Source: Candidatus Woesearchaeota archaeon (GTDB taxonomy: Archaea > Nanobdellota > Nanobdellia > Woesearchaeales > GW2011-AR4). Taken from it: a stretch of 33,306 nt of DNA. Every line of letters begins with the position of its first letter. The stretch's first letter is position 1. Positions 26,032-33,306 of the stretch are shown in pieces. The stretch lies in contig JAHFQA010000005.1 of NCBI GenBank assembly GCA_023266475.1, positions 1 to 33,306 on the forward strand, read 5' to 3'. A program made the translations under genes and the position numbers. Under the pieces are notes generated by a model that worked only from the letters and a program-made list of their open reading frames with translations, was not told the DNA's origin and did no database searches.

Positions 26032-27405
26032 TTACATGCTATGGCTTGCAAACGCAAACTTAGCGCTAAAATAAATATCCCGAAATGAAAGCATGTTAAA
26101 AATATTCAGAATTCTTCTCGGCTTTAGGTAATACCCCCTATACGCATTTTTGAACATGTTTTGCATGTCGGATTGAGTTATTAATTTAGGATGGTAATTC
26201 AAGGTATCGACATGGGTCCCGACATCCTTGAACTCGTTTTCAAAAAGCATCCCATCTGCCTTGACATCATCATAAATCGGCGTTCCTTCAATTGGAGTAT
26301 ACCTTGCAAATTGGACAAAATCAGTATCCAGGCTATTGGCAAATCTTATGGTCTGCTCAACATCCTCTTTGGTTTCCCATGGCAACCCTAGTATAAACAA
26401 TGCAAATGTTTTGATGTCAAGCTCCTTGCACCATTGCACTGCCTGCTGGACACGCTCAAGCGTAAACCCTTTTTTTATTCTGTCTAGAGTTTCCTGCTTT
26501 CCTGACTCAGGTGCTACAGCAACAAGCCATACACCAGCCTCTTTTAGCTTTGCCAATAACTCCTTGTCAACTTTATCTACCCTAATTCCATTTTTAAGCT
26601 GCATTTTTACTTTTATTTTTCTGTTAAGTATCTCTTGTGCAATGCCCCATGCCCTCTGCCTGTTCAGCGTGAAATTGTCATCAGCTATCCATAACTCCTT
26701 TACACCCAGCTTATTGACCTGCCATTCAATCTCGTCAACAACATTTTTCACACTTCGCTGCCTCCATACCCCATCTCTTGCATAGCAAAAAGTGCATTTT
26801 GCAGGGCACCCCCTTGAAGTGGAAATGCTTGAAACTGGAAAATCTTTTTTTATTGGCAGGTTGTATTTTTTTATTGGCACCTTGTCCAATGCCGGAAAAG
26901 GAAATGTGTCAAGGTTCATGACCAAGGGCCTGTCGCCTGTGTACAGGACTTCTTTGTCTGCCCTGTAAAGTATTCCTTTTACAGAAGAAGGATCATCAGA
27001 TGTCAGGTAATCATGCATTGTAAGCTCTCCCTCGCCGATTATCACTGCATCAACATTGTATTCACTAATCCAGCGCTTTCCCCTATGAGGGACTTGAGGG
27101 CCACCAATCAGGATTTTCTGCTTGCCGCCATTTTGCCTGATTTCTTTGATGTAATCGGCTGTGTTTTCGACATTTGCAATGTTAACGGCAAAACATATGG
27201 CATCATATTTGCTGAAGTCAGGGTCTTTTGTCTGCACATGGCAGTCTACAACATCTGTTGGTATTCCTTTTGATTCAAGATAAGAAGCCACGCTTAACAA
27301 ACCTAGAGGAGGTAGTGTATTTAAGAAAGCCTGCTTTCTTACAGGGGTAGGAAATACAAAAAGTAGTCTTTGCACTTTTGATTTTATGGAACTATAATCC
27401 ATCAA
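26032..27405 (-). CDS. B12-binding-domain radical SAM protein
   Basis: 'PPLGLLSVASYLESKGIPTDVVDCHV', 'STSRGCPAKCTFCYARDGVWRQRSV', 'APESGKQETLDRIKKGFTLE'. Confidence 0.92.
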   Translation of the reverse strand: MMDYSSIKSKVQRLLFVFPTPVRKQAFLNTLPPLGLLSVASYLESKGIPTDVVDCHVQTKDPDFSKYDAICFAVNIANVENTADYIKEIRQNGGKQKILIGGPQVPHRGKRWISEYNVDAVIIGEGELTMHDYLTSDDPSSVKGILYRADKEVLYTGDRPLVMNLDTFPFPALDKVPIKKYNLPIKKDFPVSSISTSRGCPAKCTFCYARDGVWRQRSVKNVVDEIEWQVNKLGVKELWIADDNFTLNRQRAWGIAQEILNRKIKVKMQLKNGIRVDKVDKELLAKLKEAGVWLVAVAPESGKQETLDRIKKGFTLERVQQAVQWCKELDIKTFALFILGLPWETKEDVEQTIRFANSLDTDFVQFARYTPIEGTPIYDDVKADGMLFENEFKDVGTHVDTLNYHPKLITQSDMQNMFKNAYRGYYLKPRRILNIFNMLSFRDIYFSAKFAFASHSM

Positions 27406-27507
27406 AAATTCACATCTTTTTTGTAGTATAACATTAATATAAGAACGCTTATTTATGTGTTTAAATATATTTCGGTTAAAATTACACCGCTTATTTTCTT
27501 ATTTCTG

Positions 27508-27973
27508 TCAAATTATTTCTTTGAAATGAATATCTTTTGCAATTTTATATATATCCTTGTACAGCACCTGCGCATTCCTAAACTTAGAAAGATTTTTTCT
27601 TGCAGCTGCTACAGTCCTTTTATCATAATCTAATATAATAACTTTCTTTGCACCATACTTTATGCAAAATATGAGTTTCTTCAATCCCCCAGCATCGAGA
27701 ACTATTTTATTTTTAAACAACGGAATTCCACCAATTCTTTGAATGGTGGAGTGAGTAGTGCTCAAAAACCACACATCAGATGGTGTAATTCCGAGCATCA
27801 AAAACCACTGGCTTATTATCAATAATGCAAGCATGCCACCCATCTCTGATGTGTGGTTTTTGACAATTATTTTTTGTTAGCGGATAAACCCATTCCAAAA
27901 AGTGCTGTTCGTGCTCATCATATATTTCACAGAACTTGCTCCATTCATAACCAAATCTTTCGGTAGACGCCAT
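27508..27973 (-). pseudogene. SAM methyltransferase pseudogene interrupted by palindromic repeat copy C
   Basis: N-terminal part 'MASTERFGYEWSKFCEIYDEHEQHFLEWVYPLTKN' and later part 'LFKNKIVLDAG-GLKKLIFCIKYGAKKVIILDYDKRTVAAARKNLSKFRNAQVLYKDIYKI' lie either side of 27721-27867. Motif I looks shortened and the C-terminus is short. Confidence 0.8.
27721..27867. repeat. Palindromic repeat family, copy C (inserted in methyltransferase gene)
   Basis: TCAAAAACCACACATCAGATGG (27762-27783) pairs with CCATCTCTGATGTGTGGTTTTTGA (27840-27863). Left hairpin TCCACCAATTC/GAATGGTGGA. Shares TGTAATTCCG, TCAAAAACCAC, ATGCCACCCATCT and GGTTTTTGACAAT with copy A. Confidence 0.8.
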
Positions 27974-27993
27974 TCTTTATTCTTAAAATAAGA

Positions 27994-28947
27994 TTATTCA
28001 AGTCTTTTTTCTATTTTATACTCAGATTCATCTTTATTAGAATAATACATTCTTATCATTATCTCTCCAAGAAATCCCATAACTATGAATTGCACTCCCA
28101 TAATGAACATCAAAGCTCCAAGCAAAAGCAATGGGCCGATTTGAAGTGATGATATTCCGGTTTTAAGAATATGATAAGCTAAATTGAATGCTGCAATTAG
28201 TATTCCAGTTATTATTGTAGATAAGCCCAGAAACCCGAAAAAATGCAAAGGCCTAAGTGAATATGATGACCAGAATTTTATAAACATTAGATCCAGAAAG
28301 CCCTTTACAAGCCTTAAGGAGTTGTATTTCGTCTTTCCAAACTTTCTTTTTCTGTGATTTACCTTTACTTCCCCTATATTGGCGCCCCTGAGCTGCAAGA
28401 TGCTGGTTATGTACCTGTGCATCTCTCCATAAAGCTCCAAATCCTTAAGAAGCCTTTTTTTGTAAATCTTAAGTGAGCATCCCGCATCGTGTATATTGTC
28501 TTCAATTATATTCCTCCTTATAAAATTTGATACCCCGGAATAAAATTTCTTTGAGCTGTTGTCCTGCCTGTTAAATCGCCATCCAGATACAACATCAAAG
28601 CCTTTTTCTATCTCATTAAGCAATTTTTTGATGTCTTTTGGATCATTTTGCAAGTCGCAGTCCATAGTTACGACATATTTACCCGTTGCATTTTTAAATC
28701 CTATATTCCAAGAGAATGTCTGCCCATAATTCTTTTTTAGCTTTATAACCTTAACTACCTTTTTATTAGCCGAGTAAATTTTTTCCAAAATATCAAAGCT
28801 TAAGTCGGTGCTTCCATCGTCTATAAAGATAATTTCATAAGATTTCTCCAGATCTGCCAATGCTGATTTTATCTCCCCAAAAAGAACTTGCAGGCTTTGC
28901 TTCTCATTAAAGCACGGAACAACTATGCTGATTTCTGGAGTTTTCAT
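27994..28947 (-). CDS. GT2 glycosyltransferase with C-terminal TM pair (DPM1/CsbB-like)
   Basis: 'ISIVVPCFNEKQSLQVLFGEI', 'IIFIDDGSTDLSFDIL', 'YVVTMDCDLQNDPKDI', C-terminal two TM segments. Confidence 0.92.
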   Translation of the reverse strand: MKTPEISIVVPCFNEKQSLQVLFGEIKSALADLEKSYEIIFIDDGSTDLSFDILEKIYSANKKVVKVIKLKKNYGQTFSWNIGFKNATGKYVVTMDCDLQNDPKDIKKLLNEIEKGFDVVSGWRFNRQDNSSKKFYSGVSNFIRRNIIEDNIHDAGCSLKIYKKRLLKDLELYGEMHRYITSILQLRGANIGEVKVNHRKRKFGKTKYNSLRLVKGFLDLMFIKFWSSYSLRPLHFFGFLGLSTIITGILIAAFNLAYHILKTGISSLQIGPLLLLGALMFIMGVQFIVMGFLGEIMIRMYYSNKDESEYKIEKRLE

Positions 28948-29000
28948 TATATCTGGGAAACTCCAAAATTCAATAATAATCTTTCCATTTCTTGTGCTGA

Positions 29001-29651
29001 TTATTTATTCTTATACCCTTTCCATGCTTCCAAAAACTCATTTATTGACTCGTCAGTTTTTGGATTTTTAGCCATCTGGTATAAAAACTGCGGAGGTATT
29101 GTTAGGATATGCGCTCCTGCAAGACCTGCTTCTATTATTTGCATGAGATGCCTTATGCTTCCCACAATTATCTTTGTCTTAACATTTGAGACATTAAACA
29201 TTCTTACACTCTCTTCAACAACTCTTGTGGGGTTGTACCCCATGTCGCCGATTCTTGAATAAAACAGGCTAGCATACTCGGCTCCTGATTTTGCTGCTAA
29301 GATTGCCTGAGAAACAGACATGCAGGCTGTAACATTTGTCTTAATTCCTTCTTCTTTGAATATTTTTGTCGCCTTCAGCCCTGAAATCCCCATTGGGACT
29401 TTCACAACAACATTCTTGCCCCAAGAGGTATATTTCCTTCCCTCTGCAAGCATTTCCTGAAGGTCATTTGTAGTTACTTCAACGCTGACAGGGCCCTTAA
29501 CGAGCTTTATTATCTCTCTTGTGTTTTCCTCAAAGCCCTTTCCCTTTTCCATTGATGCAATTTTTGGGTTTGTTGTGCACCCGTCAACAATGCCCCAGCT
29601 TATGATCTCTTTTATCTCCTCAACATTTGCCGAATCTACAAATATTTCCAT
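29001..29651 (-). CDS. Transaldolase / fructose-6-phosphate aldolase family
   Basis: 'MEIFVDSANVEEIKEIISWGIVDGCTTNPKIAS' and 'VVVKVPMGISGLKATKIF' (Schiff-base Lys region). Confidence 0.92.
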   Translation of the reverse strand: MEIFVDSANVEEIKEIISWGIVDGCTTNPKIASMEKGKGFEENTREIIKLVKGPVSVEVTTNDLQEMLAEGRKYTSWGKNVVVKVPMGISGLKATKIFKEEGIKTNVTACMSVSQAILAAKSGAEYASLFYSRIGDMGYNPTRVVEESVRMFNVSNVKTKIIVGSIRHLMQIIEAGLAGAHILTIPPQFLYQMAKNPKTDESINEFLEAWKGYKNK

Positions 29652-30128
29652 TTAAACCACCTTTAGCACGTTTTCAATCTGCGAAATTCCAATATTTCCG
29701 TCAACCATTAAAGTTTTGCATCCAGCTGATTTACCTGCAATCATGTCGTAATCATTGTCGCCAATAAACCATGAGTTCTTTATGTCAATGTTAAAATCCT
29801 TGACAGCCTTTTCTATCAATCCAGTTTTTGGCTTCCTGCATCCGCAGTTCTCGTCAGGCAAATGCGGGCAGTAATAAATCGCATCAACATCAAGGTCTTT
29901 TTTCAGCTTTTCATTTATTTTTTCAATGTTTTCTTTTTTTATTATGCCACGATTAATTCCTGATTGGTTTGACGTTATAATTACGAGATAGCCTTTTCTT
30001 TTTATCATGTTTATTACTTCCTTTACTTTAGGCAGATAAACCAATTCATCAACATTTTTTACCCAATCCTTTACAGGGACTTTTTTGTTTATGATGCCGT
30101 CCCGATCCAAAAAAACTGCCTTATTCAT
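29652..30128 (-). CDS. gmhB: D-glycero-D-manno-heptose 1,7-bisphosphate 7-phosphatase-like HAD phosphatase
   Basis: 'AVFLDRDGIINKK', 'ITSNQSGINRGII', 'YYCPHLPDENCGCRKPKTGLIEKA' (Cys/His zinc loop typical of GmhB), 'WFIGDNDYDMIAGKSAG'. Confidence 0.88.
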   Translation of the reverse strand: MNKAVFLDRDGIINKKVPVKDWVKNVDELVYLPKVKEVINMIKRKGYLVIITSNQSGINRGIIKKENIEKINEKLKKDLDVDAIYYCPHLPDENCGCRKPKTGLIEKAVKDFNIDIKNSWFIGDNDYDMIAGKSAGCKTLMVDGNIGISQIENVLKVV

Positions 30129-30726
30129 TGTGTTTTTTTATTTTTTCAAGCAAGCAAAATGTTATAAGATGCTCAAGCACCAAATGGAACGATTCAACAT
30201 GAGGAGTTGAATTGAACGGGACAACAACGCAAATATCTGCCAAATCTTTCATTGCCCCTCCATCAAAGCCGCTGAATCCGATCGCTGTTCCGTTGTTGTC
30301 TTTTGCAAATTGAAGTGCTTTCAGCAGATTTTGAGACCATACCCCTGCCTTATCTTTTCCAGAGCCGCCATGCACGCTGAATGCAATTACGACATCACCT
30401 TCTTCAAAATGATTTTTCAGCTGCTCGACATAAATCTCACTCCAGCCGTCATCATTTGTCAATGCGCTTACCAAAGGTATATTATCATTTAATCCCATAA
30501 CTTTGAATCTTTTCTTTCCATTAACAATTGTGACTTTTGATAAGTCACATGTAAAATGTGTTGCGGTTGAAGCTGAGCCTCCGTTGCCAACGATGAAAAC
30601 TTTATTTCCATTTTTCCATGCATTGAACAAGGATTCTGTTACTTCATTTATTTTGTCTTTTGAGATATTGTCAATTATTTCTTTCATCTCATCAAAATAA
30701 TTGTTTATAAAATTTATATTTTCCAT
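30121..30726 (-). CDS. gmhA: Sedoheptulose-7-phosphate isomerase-like SIS protein
   Basis: 'VFIVGNGGSASTATHFTCDLSK' SIS motif; 8-bp overlap with gmhB; hddA-like gene nearby. Confidence 0.85.
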   Translation of the reverse strand: MENINFINNYFDEMKEIIDNISKDKINEVTESLFNAWKNGNKVFIVGNGGSASTATHFTCDLSKVTIVNGKKRFKVMGLNDNIPLVSALTNDDGWSEIYVEQLKNHFEEGDVVIAFSVHGGSGKDKAGVWSQNLLKALQFAKDNNGTAIGFSGFDGGAMKDLADICVVVPFNSTPHVESFHLVLEHLITFCLLEKIKKHNE

Positions 30727-31691
30727 TTTATCACATCTGCAATATATTTATTGCCAAAATTGTTTATGTGTATATCTTTCTTGAAATAAAGAGATTGATT
30801 TTGAGACATGTCAAACAAATCTACAGTCTCAACACCATTTAATGATTGTTTTACCTTTTGTTGTGGCAAATTATTCCATTGGCTTTTTGCAGGTATTAGC
30901 AATACTAATAATTTTATGTTATTCTTATCTGTGTAGTCTTTTATTCCATCCATTGACCTTACGAATTTGTCAAAATTCTCCTTATTGTTTGTCCAATAAT
31001 TTTCGCAAGTTATACATTCCTTGTTTTTATTTAAATTAAAATTGTATTTTATGAGATTATATAACTGCGAGTGTCTCCAGAGTAAATTGCCGATTGTATT
31101 ATAAAAGTTATTTGAAATATATTGCTTGTTCCTTAACCTGCCTTGCTCATCAACATAATATATCCTTGATTTGATTTTTGTTGGCAAGCCATTTAACTCA
31201 ACCCATTCATTATCTCCAATATCAGTTATATCATTGCCAACAAAAATATTCAACAAAATAATTTTTGGTTTATATTTTAAATTTTTGATACATAAATAAT
31301 AAGTGTCTGGACTTATCCCGCAATAGTAGCCTGCATTTGTAATATTTAAAAGATAAGAATACGTTTCATTGTCTTGGACACCATATCCAAAAGTAAAGCT
31401 GTCACCAATAGAAATAATATTCAAATTATTGTTTATTCCCCTAAACCCATTGCTATCAATGGTTATGTTAACATGAAATTCATGATGCAATAAATCTACC
31501 CATTCACTTCTAGAATTTGGTTTTGTTGTAAATGGAATGAAATCGCCATCTTTAAAAATAGTAATAGCACGTTTTTCAATATCTGATAGTGTTGTTTGTG
31601 GCATAAATATCCTTAATAATAATTCAATTGTTAATAATGTCATCAATATGGTTACTAGTAATATTAATAAATTTTTTAATACATTTTTCAT
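30714..31691 (-). CDS. Membrane-anchored SGNH-like protein
   Basis: N-terminal TM; 'IISIGDSFTFGYGVQDNETYSYLL' block I; 'KDIHINNFGNKYIADVI' (DxH block). Overlaps gmhA by 13 bp. Confidence 0.75.
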   Translation of the reverse strand: MKNVLKNLLILLVTILMTLLTIELLLRIFMPQTTLSDIEKRAITIFKDGDFIPFTTKPNSRSEWVDLLHHEFHVNITIDSNGFRGINNNLNIISIGDSFTFGYGVQDNETYSYLLNITNAGYYCGISPDTYYLCIKNLKYKPKIILLNIFVGNDITDIGDNEWVELNGLPTKIKSRIYYVDEQGRLRNKQYISNNFYNTIGNLLWRHSQLYNLIKYNFNLNKNKECITCENYWTNNKENFDKFVRSMDGIKDYTDKNNIKLLVLLIPAKSQWNNLPQQKVKQSLNGVETVDLFDMSQNQSLYFKKDIHINNFGNKYIADVIKWKI

Positions 31692-31773
31692 GAAAATTAC
31701 CTTTTAATGATTTCAATTTAATGGTGTATATTTTGTCTATTAAGTCTTATTTTGAATTTTGCTCCATAGTTAT

Positions 31774-32757
31774 TTAAGCATTGAATAAAACTTTTGAGCC
31801 GTCAAACTCAAACTTGAATTCCAATTCTTTTAATCCGCTGCTTGCCATTGCTTTCCTGAACTCTTTTTGGTTTTTATCGCAATAGAACATCAAGAAGCCA
31901 CCACCGCCTGCGCCCATAACTTTGCCCCCTATAGCACCATTTTCAATTGCCAAATTGTACCATTTGTCAATCTGAGGATTTGTCATCTTGTTTGACAATG
32001 TCTTTTTTGTTTCCCAGTGAACGTTAAGCCATTCTCCAAACCTTCTTGTGTCGCCGTTTTCCAAAGCCTTCTTTATTTCAATTCCAATCTGCTTTATCTG
32101 GTCCATACCTTCAATTGATTCATGCTTTGTTTCAGCATTCTTTTTTTGGTCGCTCAAAACTTCAGAAGCTTCTCTTGTTATCCCAGTGTAAAATAAGAAA
32201 AGGTTTCTTTGGAGCTCTTCAATCGTGTCTTGTGTTATGTCAAGCCTGCTTACTATTACCTTTCCTTTCTGGTTAATTTCCATTTGCAGCATGCCTCCGT
32301 AAGCAGCAGCATACTGGTCTTGCTTGCCAATTGGCTCCTTAAGCACCTCTAAGTCTATCTTGCATGCTTCTTCAGCAAGGTTTGCAATAGAAACAAACTC
32401 TCTTTTGTAAGCGTGAAGCGCATGCAATAATCCCACTAAAAAACTGCTTGAGCTTCCAAGCCCTGTTCTCGCAGGCACATCAGCTATGCTGGTTATTTCC
32501 AGAGGATCATGTATATTTAGGAATCTCAAGGCTTCCCTTATCCTTGTGTGTTTTATTTCTTCAATAGACTTGACGTTTTCTATTTGTGAGTACTTTAGCA
32601 GGCTTTCCTGGTAGAACTTCCTTTCATGGAGTGTTATGTATATATACTTGTTAATAGTTGCTGTAATAAGGAAACCTTTGTTTTTAGAGTAATAAAAGGG
32701 CAAGTCAGTGCCACCACCACCTATTGGAAGCCTTAAAGGAGTCTTTGTAACAATCAT
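31774..32757 (-). CDS. hddA: D-glycero-alpha-D-manno-heptose 7-phosphate kinase-like GHMP kinase
   Basis: 'TKTPLRLPIGGGGTDLPFYYSKNKGFLITATINKYIYI', 'TGLGSSSSFLVGLLHAL', 'KVMGAGGGGFLMFY'. Confidence 0.88.
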   Translation of the reverse strand: MIVTKTPLRLPIGGGGTDLPFYYSKNKGFLITATINKYIYITLHERKFYQESLLKYSQIENVKSIEEIKHTRIREALRFLNIHDPLEITSIADVPARTGLGSSSSFLVGLLHALHAYKREFVSIANLAEEACKIDLEVLKEPIGKQDQYAAAYGGMLQMEINQKGKVIVSRLDITQDTIEELQRNLFLFYTGITREASEVLSDQKKNAETKHESIEGMDQIKQIGIEIKKALENGDTRRFGEWLNVHWETKKTLSNKMTNPQIDKWYNLAIENGAIGGKVMGAGGGGFLMFYCDKNQKEFRKAMASSGLKELEFKFEFDGSKVLFNA

Positions 32758-32778
32758 AAATTTTAGTAAAAATAACTC

Positions 32779-32787
32779 ATATATAAA
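32779..32787 (-). promoter_or_regulatory. TATA box for hddA
   Basis: Minus-strand TTTATATAT about 30 bp upstream of the start codon at 32757. Confidence 0.45.
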
Positions 32788-32802
32788 CTTTGTGTAGAAA
32801 GC

Positions 32803-32810
32803 TTTATAAA
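32803..32810 (+). promoter_or_regulatory. TATA box for the nucleotidyltransferase gene
   Basis: TTTATAAA 34 bp upstream of the ATG at 32837. Confidence 0.45.
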
Positions 32811-32836
32811 TAGATAAAAATTGTTAAGATTTAACA

Positions 32837-33306
32837 ATGAAAGCTATAATCCTGGCTGCTGGCTTTGGTGAACGATTAAGACCTTTGACTAATAAAACTC
32901 CAAAACCATTGCTTCCTTTACTTAATAAACCAATTATACAGCACAATATAGAGTGGCTCAGGAACAACAGGATAAAGGAAATTGCCATAAACTTACATCA
33001 TCTCCCGAATAAAATAACAAGATTCCTTGGAAACGGCTCAAAATTCAAGGTTAATTTAACTTATTCTTATGAAAAAAATATTTTGGGCACATCAGGTGGC
33101 GTAAAGAAACTGCAGGATTTTTTCAAAGATGAGACTTTTATGGTTTACTATGGAGACAATATCACCAATCTTGACATCAAAAAACTTGTTAAATATCACA
33201 ATAAAAAGAAAGCAATTGCAACAATCTGTCTTCATCCCATAAAAGAAAGTGAATTGAAAGATGCAAGCATAATTGAACTGGCAAAAGACAATCAGATTTT
33301 GAGATT
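32837..33306 (+). CDS. Sugar nucleotidyltransferase (HddC/RmlA-like), 3' truncated by window end
   Basis: 'MKAIILAAGFGERLRPLTNKTPKPLLPLLNKPIIQHNIEWL', 'LGTSGGVKKLQDFF', 'YGDNITNLDI'. Divergent from hddA. Confidence 0.88.
   Translation, partial: MKAIILAAGFGERLRPLTNKTPKPLLPLLNKPIIQHNIEWLRNNRIKEIAINLHHLPNKITRFLGNGSKFKVNLTYSYEKNILGTSGGVKKLQDFFKDETFMVYYGDNITNLDIKKLVKYHNKKKAIATICLHPIKESELKDASIIELAKDNQILR

Noticed and set aside
26336-26785. 149-aa plus-strand ORF
   Set aside because: Antisense shadow of the radical SAM gene 26032-27405; low-complexity composition and no recognisable motif.
27776-27973. 65-aa ORF as an independent small protein
   Set aside because: Its C-terminal half reads into the palindromic repeat; the N-terminal half is the start of the disrupted methyltransferase.
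28888-29262. 124-aa plus-strand ORF
   Set aside because: Antisense to the GT2 and transaldolase genes, whose motifs are clear on the minus strand.

Overview
AT-rich window that reads as archaeal. TATA boxes sit about 30 bp upstream of start codons, and AGGTGAT Shine-Dalgarno motifs occur in places; a DPANN-type genome is likely, but that is inference. Almost all of it is a cell-surface glycan/lipid assembly and decoration island. Recognisable parts: a UDP-ManNAc(A) route (WecB-like epimerase, WecC-like dehydrogenase), two sugar epimerases, a Wzx-type flippase, GT4/GT2/GT39-like glycosyltransferases, AsnB-type amidotransferase, carbamoyltransferase, SAM methyltransferases, three radical SAM proteins, and a nucleotide-heptose module (GmhA, GmhB, HddA, partial HddC) with a transaldolase. 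The most interesting part is a compact plus-strand operon at 4772-9496. It encodes an SGNH (DltD-like) protein, a 51-aa single-TM microprotein missing from the ORF track, an MBOAT (DltB-like), AcpS, an acyl carrier protein missing from the ORF track (apparent ATT start), and an acyl-AMP ligase (DltA/FAAL-like). Together this is a complete Dlt-like trans-membrane acylation system in what looks like an archaeon. The microprotein and a second one (DUF5989-like, next to the carbamoyltransferase) share an N-in/C-out design and a C-terminal tail 'SP-(x)-[FL]-[IV]-Y-x-x-x-COOH', with Tyr fourth from the end, resembling the DltX tail. Also present: a family of three palindromic non-coding repeats, one interrupting a methyltransferase pseudogene; a 164-bp element with a perfect 10-bp flanking direct repeat; and an unannotated 38-aa TM microprotein upstream of a membrane glycosyltransferase.
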